Source of the DNA: Sitta carolinensis
Lineage: Eukaryota > Chordata > Aves > Passeriformes > Sittidae
Length of the DNA stretch: 64,000 nt
Direction: 5' to 3'
Assembly: GCA_032173965.1 (NCBI GenBank)
Contig: CM063289.1
Coordinates: forward strand, 30,670,690 to 30,734,689
A program made the translations under genes and the position numbers. Below, piece by piece: positions 55,666-64,000 of the stretch. Position 1 is the first letter of the stretch. Each line of letters begins with the position of its first letter. The notes below the pieces were generated by a model. It ran no database searches and was not told the origin of the DNA. It saw only the letters and a list, made by a program, of their open reading frames with translations.

Positions 55666-56565
55666 GTTCCTGGGCTGAGTTGGGACACTAATGAGGGGCA
55701 GAAGGTGCCAGCGAGCAGCTGGGCACCTCAGATAAATGTCACAGAGCCAGCCTGGGGATTCCTTTGCTGCCTGCCTGGTCCTGACATGTCACATTCCGGG
55801 TGAATTGTGCCTCCCATGGCATTTCCCAGCTCCAGCCCGGGAATCCTCGGAGCCCCTTCTGGCTCTTTGTAAGATTTTGGACTCGAAGCTCCATTTGTTT
55901 AGCTTGAAGCACTACACCACAGGTCCCTGCGATTTGCATTTCAAGCTTGGCAGAGGGAGAAGAATAAAATAGGGAAGGCGAATTTTGCCGTTATCTCTGG
56001 GTTCCTGCGGGTTTATCACTTCCCTCCGAACCCAGCACGCCTCAGCAAGGCTGGCTTGGGCAGATAAAAATAGGAGTTTCAGATTGCCAAAGCAAAATGT
56101 ATTGATAGAAGAAGGAAGAAAAAAAAAAAATAATGGAAGAGCACCGGCCCATGCTCTGAAAGAATGCTCTGAAGTGAGGAACCAGGCAGAAAATGGGAAT
56201 TTTTAATCGTGGGAGGTGTTTCCTGGGGAGGGTCAGTGCGATCAGAAATCCTGTCTTTTTATTTGGCTGATCCTTGGACAGCTTCTGGAGTGCAAAACTT
56301 CATCCTCTGCAGGAGGGAGAAGGAACAAAATTCCATTTTTTTCCCCCCTCGAAGCTCTCAAAGCTGTCTCTAAACAATAAACTTTCATTTGCATCGCAGA
56401 CCCTTCACCCCTCTGGGTTCCCTGCCTGTTCCTGGGGGTTCCAGCTGCTTCCCTGTCCCTGCTGAGGGAGGGTGGGAACGCCTGGATCTGCCCAGGACAA
56501 GGTGGAGGGGTCAGGAATGCTTTCCTGGGGGCTTCTTTCCCTCCCACCTGCTCCAGTGGGAGCAG
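55666..56565. other. Unique sequence, no gene recognised
   Basis: AT-richer around 55860-56180, with an A-rich run at 56119-56132. No exon supported. Confidence 0.35.
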
Positions 56566-56569
56566 GGAC

Positions 56570-57255
56570 ATCCGGGCAGGACATCCCTGGATCTGCTCGG
56601 GTGAGCAGGGACCTTCCCTGGCAGGGACATCCTGGATCTGCTCGGGTGAATGAAGAGACATTCCCTGGGCAGAGACATCCCTGGATCTGCTCAGGTGAGT
56701 GCAGGGACATTCCCTGGGCAGGGACATCCCTGGATCTGCTCAGGTGAATGAAGAGACATTCCCGGGCAGGGACATCCCTGGATCTGCTCGGTGAATGAAG
56801 AGACATTCCCTGGGCAGGGACATCCCTGGATCTGCTCGGGTGAATGAAGAGACATTCCCTGGGCAGGGACATCCCTGGATCTGCTCGGGTGAATGAAGAG
56901 ACATTCCCTGGGCAGGGACATCCCTGGATCTGCTCAGGTGAGTGCAGGGACCTTCCCTGGGCAGGGACATCCCTGGATCTGCTCAGGTGAGTGCAGGGAC
57001 CTTCCCTGGGCAGGGACATCCCTGGGACTGCCAAGGTGGGAGCAGGGACATTCCCAGGGCAGGGACATCCCAGGATTTGCTCAGGTGGGAGCAGGGACAT
57101 TCCCCAGGCAGAGAAAATGCCAGGATCTGCTTGGGTGGCTGCAGGGATATTCCCAGGGCAGAGACATTCCAGGATCTGCTCGGGTGAATGCAGGGGCATT
57201 CCTGGGGTAGGGACATTCCCAGAGCAGTGACATCCCAGGATCTGCTCAGGTGGGT
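56570..57255. repeat. Approximately 50-bp minisatellite
   Basis: About 13 units of ccctgggcagggacatccct, ggatctgctcgggtgaatga and agagacatt, changing to caggtgagtgcagggac in some copies and degenerating to the right. Confidence 0.94.
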
Positions 57256-57309
57256 GCAGGGGCACTCCCAGGGCAGGGCTGGCCCCACAGGTGTGGCTGC
57301 AGGACAGGC

Positions 57310-58195
57310 AGCTCACTGCACAGGGCACTGCTCACCTGTACAGGCACTGCTCACCTGTACAGAGCATTTCTCACCTGCACAGCACTGCTCACCTGTACAG
57401 GGCACTGCTCACCTGTACAGGGCACTGCTACTGTACAGGCATGCTCACCTGCACAGGCACTGCTCACTGCACGGGCACTGCTCACCTGTACAGGGCACTG
57501 CTCACCTGCATTCTCACCCGTACAGGGCACTGCTCACCTGTACAGGGCACTGCTCACCTGACAGGGCACTGCTCACCTGCATTTCTCACCCGTACAGGGC
57601 ACTGCTCACCTGTACAGGGCACTGCTCACCTGTACAGGGCACTGCTCACCTGCATTTCTCACCCGTACAGGGCACTGCTCACCTGTACAGGGCACTGCTC
57701 ACCTGACAGGGCACTGCTCACACTGCATTTCTCACCTGTACAGGGCACTGCTCACCTGTACAGGGCACTGCTCACCTGCATTTCTCACCTGTACAGAGCA
57801 TTTCTCACCTGTACAGGCACTGCTCACCTGACGGCACTGCTCACCTGCATTTCTCACCTTACAGGGCACTGCTCACTGACAGGCACTGCTCACCTGCATT
57901 TCTCACCTGTACAGACATTTCTCACCTGTACAGGGCACTGCTCACCTGGACAGGCACTGCTCACCTGTAAGGCATTTCTCACCTGCACAGGCACTGCTCA
58001 CCTGCACAGGCACTGCTCACCTGTACAGGGCACTGCTCACCTGACAGGGCACTGCTCACCTGCATTTCTCACCTGCACAGGGCACTGCTCACCTGGACAG
58101 CACTGCTCACTGGACAGGCACTGCCACCTGCATTTCTCACCTGCACAGGGCACTGCTCAGCTGGACAGGCACTGCTCACCTGCATTTCTCACCTG
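57310..58195. repeat. 20-bp minisatellite with CTGCTCACCTGTACAGGGCA unit
   Basis: About 40 copies, with ctgcatttctcacc and single-base length variants. On the minus strand each typical unit carries CAGGTGAG, a perfect 5' splice-site-like motif. Confidence 0.95.
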
Positions 58196-58957
58196 CCGAG
58201 GGTTCCCAGGTCCTGCAGGACCCAGCAGCAGCACAGTCCAGCCTGAAATGGGGGAAAGCAGCCTGGATCCTGTAAAAATGTCCCCGGGGGAGGCAGAGGA
58301 GCTGCTGGGGTGTGCAGGGCCAGGGGATGGATCCGTGATCCCTGCTGGGATGGATCCAGGGTCCCTCTCCAGCTCGGGGCAGGGATGCAGGAACGGCAGA
58401 ATCGTTCCCCCTCCTGAGGATGCTCATTCCCAGCTCCTGAGGATGAACTGCCTCTGTGCCCTCCCCAGGGATCCCTCCCGTGTTCGTGGGGCCATCAGCA
58501 GCATTCCAGGGCCGTCAATAACTCCGCATCCACCGTGTGTCACTTTGCTCTAGGCAGCCCTGTCAGTGATTAAACCGCATTTCCCTGGATGCAGCTTCCC
58601 GTGGGGAGGGACACGTGCAGGAAGAGCTGCCTGGGTGACCTTGGGCAAAAAGGGATTTGTAAAAAAAAAGGCAGGCAGAGCATAAAGGAAGCTCAGGGAG
58701 GGCAGGAGGTGATTGCAGCCATCGTGAGGGTGCATCTCCTTCTCCCACGTGTTAGAGGCACGGCGTGCTCCTGGCTCCCCAGCACTCCAATGCCTCTGGA
58801 TTTTCCTTTTCCTAAGCAAGGGCAGCAGATCCAGCCAAAGGGGCTTTTTGGTGTTGCTTTGGTCCCTTTTTTTTAAAAGTGTAGAAAACAATCTCTGCTC
58901 AGAACCTTGGCAAAGCCTGATCCTTTCTGCCAGCAAAGGGAGGACGGGAGCGTGAGG
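58196..58957. other. Unique sequence, no gene recognised
   Basis: Nothing recognisable; short A-rich run near 58658. Confidence 0.35.
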
Positions 58958-58981
58958 CAGCAGCAGCAGCAGCAGCAGCAG
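58958..58981. repeat. (CAG)8 trinucleotide repeat
   Basis: Eight uninterrupted CAG units, not in a recognisable coding frame. Confidence 0.9.
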
Positions 58982-59339
58982 TGATTTCTGTTTGGGAGGA
59001 AAGGCTGGGAAAGCAGCGTGCCAGCAGGATTTGTGCTTGTTCAAGACAGCACCAGGCCTCGAGGCAACGTTTATTAGACACAGTCACGAAAGTCTGGAGT
59101 GGGATTTACCACTGCCCATGGCCGGGAAAAATAACAGCTAATGAGGGCTGCGTGTGTTCAGGCGAGGCAAATCCACCATTAGAGCTCCCCTTGGCATTTG
59201 CAGGGAGGAAAAGCAGGGAAAGGCCTTTTCCAGAGGGGCTTTTGTTGGGAACAGAGGGAAGCGGGATCCCTGCTGGGGCTGGGGTCAGTGCTCAGCGTGG
59301 TCCAGAGGGAAAAGGCTGGAAAAGCCCCCACAGACCATG

Positions 59340-59570
59340 GAGTGCAACCATTCCCAGCTCCCACAGAGCCACCAGGGCTGGGGAGCATTTCCAGGAAGGA
59401 ATATTCCCTAAAATCCCACCTAAACCTCCCCTGGCCCAGCCTGGGGCCGTTCCCTCCCCTCCTGTCCCTGTTCCTGGAGCAGATCCCAAATCCCCCCGGC
59501 TGTCCCCTCCTGGCAGGGAATTCCAGAGAGGGAAAAATCCCTCTGGAGCCTCCTTTGCTCCAGCTGAGCC
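59340..59570 (-). mobile_element. CR1 segment adjoining the array (copy 4, inverted)
   Basis: aaatcccacctaaacctccc, ctggcccagcctggggccgt, cccctcctgtccctgttcct and gatcccaaatccccccggct are the reverse complement of CR1 internal sequence. Confidence 0.85.
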
Positions 59571-60085
59571 TTCCCAGCTCCTCAGGGATTCTCCAGTCCC
59601 TTCCCAGCTCCTCAGGGATTTCAGTCCTCCCCCTCAGGATTCTCCTCCTCCCAGCCAGCTCCTCCTCCAGGTGGATTCTCCAGTCCCTCCCAGCGCCTCA
59701 GGGATTCTCCAGTCCCTCCTTTCCCAGCCTCCTCAGGGATTCTCCATTCCCTTCCCAGCTCCTCAGGGATTCTCCAGTCCCTCCCCAGCTCCTCAGGGAT
59801 TCTCCATTCCCTTCCCAGCTCCTCAGGGATTCTCCAGTCCCTCCCCAGCTCCTCAGGGATTCTCCATTCCCTTCCCAGCTCCTCAGGGATTCTCCAGTCC
59901 CTTCCCAGCTCCTCAGGGATTCTCCAGTCCCTTCCCAGCTCCTCAGGGATTCTCCAGTCCCTTCCCAGCTCCTCAGGGATTCTCCAGTCCCTTCCCAGCT
60001 CCTCAGGGATTCTCCAGTCCCTCCATTCCCAGCTCCTCAGGGATTCTCCAGTCCCTCCCAGCTCCTCAGGGATTCTCCAGCCCCA
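59571..60085. repeat. CR1-embedded 30-bp minisatellite, copy 4 (inverted)
   Basis: About 16 copies of cagctcctcagggattctcc plus agtcccttcc. The left third (59620-59740) is scrambled by deletions, the rest is regular. Confidence 0.95.
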
Positions 60086-60589
60086 TTCCCTGCCCTGGGA
60101 GGGAGGAGCTGCTGCTGCCAGGCCAGGTGCTTGCTGGAATTGCCACGTGCAAGAAGCAAACCAGCCTAGGAGTAACTTGCAGTAAAATTCTGTTGTATTT
60201 ATCGTATAATTTATATATAAGTGTATAATCTTTATATACCCTCCCGTTTAACTCCCTGCAGGCCAAGCTGCTCAAACCATCATTTTCCTTCTCCCCACTG
60301 AGACCCTCAGAGCACCCAAACCCCCCCTCGCCCCTTTTTGAAATCCATTTGCAAAGATCTTTGGTGGGAGAAATCGCACAATAAATTTAATTCTTGGCCA
60401 ATTTAGCCCTAAGGAAGTATTTAAGTCTGGGCAAGGATTATTAGAGAGGCTCCTCTGGTAAAGGTGATGATTGAAGTGCTCTTGGGCACTCTGCACTCCC
60501 CCAGAATTTGCTGTGCCAAGTGCCTTTTTCTTGGGGTTGAAGATCCTGTAAGGGACACAGGTGGTTAAACGTGTGTGGGACACACAGAC
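60086..60589. other. Unique sequence, no gene recognised
   Basis: AT-rich at 60170-60250. No exon supported. Confidence 0.35.
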
Positions 60590-60850
60590 AAAAAAAAAAC
60601 CCCAAAAAACTAAAAGAAACCAAAACAAAAAAACCCAAAAAACAAACAAAAAAAAAAACCCCAAAAAAGAAAGAAACAAACAAAAACCCACCAAAAAAAA
60701 AAACCAAACCAAAACAAAACAAAAAACCAAAAACAAACAGAGAAAAACCTACAAAAAAAAGAAACAAAAAGAAAAAAACCCACAAACAAACAAACAAACA
60801 AAAAAAAAAAAAAACAAAAAAAACCCCCAAAAAACCAAAAAACCAACCAG
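60590..60850. repeat. A-rich low-complexity tract
   Basis: About 260 bp made almost only of A and C with few G, with recurring aaaaaaaccccaaaaaa and acaaacaaacaaac motifs. It contains no T over most of its length. Confidence 0.9.
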
Positions 60851-61399
60851 GAGGAATTCTTTAATCTCTCTTTAAGGCTCCTCTTCGCTCTCCATGTATT
60901 AATTAAAGCGTGACCCGTCTGCTGAGCTTCTCTGCACGGAGTCGGAGCCGTTCATTTCTGCTTTTCCCGGCTCCCTTCACTGGCTCCGCAGCCCGGGATC
61001 CGCAGCGCCGCCGCCGTTCGAGGTTTGTTCCACGCGCTCACAAATTAAATTCCTCAGCCAGCCCCCGCTCATGAGGAGCCTTAAAATGCAGGAGAGTGGG
61101 CAGGTGCCATCCATCGGGATAAATCCGGGCTGGAATTCTCCTTGAGGGTTCATCGGAGCTGCAAAGCTGGAGGGGGGCAGCGGGGATCAGAACAGGAATC
61201 CTCTGGCTGGAATTCCCGCGGTGTCCCCTCCCCGGCCCGCAGGAGGCTCCTGGGGCAGGGCAGGGAATTCAGGAGCCGGGAAATCCAAAGGGAATTCCAG
61301 GAGGGCATCGTCCCTGCGCCCCCAGCTCCCCCTGGAGCGGGGATTTCTCAGGGAAGGTTCCTTTGGGAGCAGCCCCTGGGCTGAGCATCAGCCCCGTCC
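60851..61399. other. Unique sequence, possible conserved element at the left end
   Basis: 60860-61090 mixes AT-rich (atgtattaattaaagcg) and CpG-rich text in non-repetitive sequence. The remainder is GC-rich. No exon found. Confidence 0.3.
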
Positions 61400-61685
61400 C
61401 CCAGCCGGGATATTCCCGGGGTATTCGGGGGTGTTCCCGGGATATTCCCGGGATATTCCCCATTCCAGATCCTGCTCCGGCAGCTCAGGCCCCGGGATAT
61501 ACCCAGGATATTCCTGATCCCAGCTCCAGCTCCAGCAGCTCCGGCCCCCGGATATTCCCGGGACACTCCTGGGATATTCTCCATCCCAATTCCTGCTCCA
61601 GCAGCTCAGGCACCAGGATATTCCCAGGGAATTCCCGGTTTATTCCCCATCCCAATTCCCACTCCAGCAAGCAGGTACCAGGATA
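61400..61685. repeat. Minisatellite with CGGGATATTCCCGGGATATTCC core
   Basis: Short units of ccgggatattc merge into a longer unit of about 65 bp containing cagctccagcagctc and ccaggatattccca; about three long copies. Confidence 0.85.
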
Positions 61686-62155
61686 TTCCTTTTGTGGGAA
61701 TTGTCTCCCTTTTGTGGGAATTGTCTCCCTTTTGTAGGGATTCTCTCCCTTTTGTGGGAATTGTCTCCCTTTTGTGGGAATTGTCTCCCTTTTGTGGGAA
61801 TTCTCTCTCTTTTGCGGGAATTCTCTCCCTTTTGTGGGGATTGTTTCCCTTTTGTGGGGATCCTCTCCCTTTTGTGGGGATCCTCTCCCTTTTGTAGGAA
61901 TTCTCTCTCTTTTGCGGGAATTCTCTCCCTTTTGCGGGGATTCTCTCCCTTTTGGGGGATTGTCTCCCTTTTGTGGGATTGTCTCCCTTTTGCGGGAATT
62001 GTCTCCCTTTTGCGGGAATTCTCTCCCTTTTGTGGGAATTGTCTCCCTTTTGCGGGAATTCTCTCCCTTTTGGGGGAATCCTCTCCCTTTTGCGGGAATT
62101 CTCTCCCTTTTGGGGGAATCCTCTCCCTTTTGTGGGAATTCTCTCCCTTTTGCCC
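61686..62155. repeat. 20-bp minisatellite, about 23 copies
   Basis: Unit ttttgtgggaattgtctccc with gcggg, tctctccc and ggggatcctc variants; a few units are one base short. Confidence 0.96.
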
Positions 62156-62445
62156 TAAGGCTGCAGTGTCCCCGTCCTGTCCCCAGGGATGTCCCAGCTC
62201 AGCCCGCAGGGCTCCCCTCACAGAGCCCCCGAGGATTCTCCCTCTGAGCTGAAGGATTTTTCCTTCCTTACCAATAAACGGCAAAATCCATCCAGGAATT
62301 CATTGTAGGAGCCGGGACCTTTGCTCGGGGCAGCTGGTAATTCACCAAGGAAAACTTGGTCATTCCTCTTTCCCCGAATAAAGCCAATTACTGTGAAATA
62401 AATACACTTCCCCCCGTTAAAAAACGGAAAGGTAAGAGTTAGGAA
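62156..62445. other. Unique sequence, no gene recognised
   Basis: Ordinary mixed composition. It may be the immediate downstream flank of the putative 3' UTR at 62446. Confidence 0.35.
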
Positions 62446-62760
62446 CAATACAGCCAAAATGTTTTATTTGGGCAATACAAATACAATCAAATCAAAAATA
62501 TCACAGATTTTCATACATTAGTAAGAAGTTACTGTACACTTGAACAGTTGCCATTTTTTTACAGCTAAACAAAGCTTTACCTTTATTAAAATGTATTTTC
62601 CTCTCACATAAAATATACACTTTGCACTGACGTATTTTACATGGGACACCTCTCTGGGGAAGAACAGCTCACGACAACGCACGACAGGGCCACGACAGGG
62701 CCACCTTCTCTACCCCACACACGAGCACAGCGAAGCGAGACACACGGCGGCTGCTGCCGG
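62446..62760 (-). other. Probable 3' UTR end of a minus-strand gene, NEGR1 by synteny
   Basis: On the minus strand the sequence reads as a compact AU-rich 3' UTR: acattttaataaaggtaaag, atgtatgaaaatctgtgata, then gcccaaataaaacattttgg with AATAAA at 62469-62464, and quickly returns to ordinary sequence. It is AT-rich and non-repetitive, unlike the flanks. In human, NEGR1 lies next to ZRANB2 in this orientation, so its 3' UTR is the natural candidate. No coding exon is visible to confirm it, because the sequence to the right is the G-rich array. Confidence 0.4.
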
Positions 62761-62779
62761 GGGCTGCGGCTGCTGCGCC

Positions 62780-64000
62780 GGACGGGGGGATGGGGGGATT
62801 GGGGGTTTGGGGGATTGGGGTTTGGGATTTGGGGTTTGGGGTTTGGGGGTTTGGGGATTTGGGTTGGGGGATTTGGGGGTTTGGGGTTTGGGGATTTGGG
62901 GTTTTGGGGGTTTGGGGTGTGGGATTTGGGGTTGGTGGTGTGGGTTGGGGGTTTGGGGGTTTGGGGTTTGGGGGTTGGGGGTTTTGGGGGTTGGGGTTTG
63001 GGGATTGGGGTTTGGGGGTTGGGGTTTGGGGGATTGGGGTTTTGGGGGATGGGGGTTTGGGGTTTGGGGGTTTGGGGTTTGGGGTTGGGGATTTGGGGTT
63101 TGGGGTGTGGGGGATTTGGGGTTTGGGGATTGGGGGTTTGGGGTTTTGGGGGATTGGGGGGTTTGGGGATTGGGGTTGGGGGATTTGGGGTTGGGGGTTT
63201 GGGGATTGGGGTTGGGGGATTTGGGGTTTGGGGTGGGGATTTGGGGTTTGGGGTGTGGGGTTGGGGGTTTGGGGTTTGGGGGTTGGGGGTTTGGGGGTTT
63301 GGGGGATTGGGGTTGGGGGTTTGGGGTTGGGGTTTGGGGGATTGGGTTGGGGGATTTGGGTTTGGGGGTTTGGGGTTTGGGGTTGGGGTTTGGGGGATTG
63401 GGGGTTTGGGGGTGGGGTTTGGGGGATTGGGGTTGGGGATTTGGGTTTGGGGGTTTGGGGTTTGGGGGTGGTTGGGGTTTGGGGGATTGGGGTTTGGGGT
63501 GGGGTTTGGGGGATTGGGTTGGGGTTTGGGTTTGGGGGTTGGGGGTTTGGGGGTTGGGGGTGGGTTTGGGGATTGGGGGTTTTGGGGTTTGGGGTTTGGG
63601 GATTTGGGGTTTGGGGTGGGGGTTTGGGGTTTGGGGGTTGGGGATTGGGGGTTGGGGTGGGTTTGGGGTTGGGGTTGGGGTTGGGGATTTGGGGTTTGGG
63701 GTTTGGGGTTGGGGTTTGGGGTTGGGGTTTGGGGGTTGGGGGTTTGGGGTTTGGGGGTTTGGGATTTGGGGGTTTGGTGGGGTTGGGGGTTGGGTTGGGG
63801 TTTGGGGGTTTGGGGTAGGTTTGGGGTGTGGGGTTGGGGGTTGGGTTGGGGGGTTTGGGGTTGGGGTTTGGGGTTTGGGGTTTGGTGGGTGGGTTGGGGT
63901 TTGGGGGTTGGGTTGGGTTTGGGGGTTTGGGGTTTGGGAGGATTTGGTTGGGGTTTGGGGGTGGGTTGGGGTTGGAGGTTGGGGGTTTGGGGTTTGGGTT
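62780..64000. repeat. TTTGGGG-type G-rich array running off the window
   Basis: At least 1.2 kb of tttgggg, ttggggg and gatttggggt units with almost no A or C on the plus strand. Frequent runs of four or five G make it a strong G-quadruplex candidate. It has no stops in one frame, giving a meaningless Gly/Trp-rich open frame. Confidence 0.97.

Noticed and set aside
62780..64000. Telomere at the right edge
   Set aside because: The unit is TTTGGGG-like, not the vertebrate TTAGGG, and the irregular unit length fits a minisatellite.

Overview
The window is vertebrate nuclear DNA, almost certainly from a bird and probably a songbird. The evidence is interrupted genes with GT-AG introns, several degraded CR1 LINE fragments with the avian 3' end signature, very GC-rich sequence, and the gene order PTGER3 then ZRANB2 on one strand. 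In human 1p31 these two genes are also neighbours in the same orientation, between CTH and NEGR1. There are no bacterial operons, CRISPR arrays or prokaryotic mobile elements.

Two protein-coding genes can be supported, both on the minus strand. ZRANB2 (37015 down to 28537, plus a 3' UTR to about 27020) is present as ten coding exons. They encode two RanBP2-type zinc fingers, an acidic stretch and an arginine/serine-rich tail, the layout of a nuclear splicing-related protein. PTGER3, the prostaglandin E2 receptor EP3, is present as a large first coding exon (25602-24790, TM1-TM6) and a TM7 exon (19467 to about 19258). Its distal C-terminal exon(s) were not recognised. Only about 1.4 kb separates the two genes, and most of that is two minisatellites and a CR1 fragment. 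At the right edge, 62446-62760 looks like the end of a 3' UTR of another minus-strand gene; synteny suggests NEGR1.

Layout. 1-18 kb: non-coding sequence dominated by minisatellites (AT-rich array at 1-775, 22-bp array at 6.7-7.45 kb, 11-bp array at 12.84-13.48 kb, 24-bp array at 15.5-16.3 kb) and CR1 pieces. 18-26 kb: PTGER3, with the TM7 exon wedged between two arrays. 26-37 kb: the spacer and ZRANB2. 37-40 kb: repeats upstream of the ZRANB2 promoter, including a very regular 30-bp array of 40 copies. 40-62 kb: intergenic sequence with alternating CR1 fragments, arrays and short AT-richer unique islands that may be conserved non-coding elements. 62.8-64 kb: a strongly strand-asymmetric TTTGGGG-type array that runs off the window.

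The window is unusual mainly for its density of tandem repeats: roughly 35-40 arrays, several embedded in introns, the ZRANB2 promoter region or CR1 elements. Most long open frames in the window are by-products of arrays that lack stop codons, not genes. I found no new multi-gene system. The best leads are the repeat biology, a one-base frame break in ZRANB2, and the unresolved 3' structure of PTGER3.
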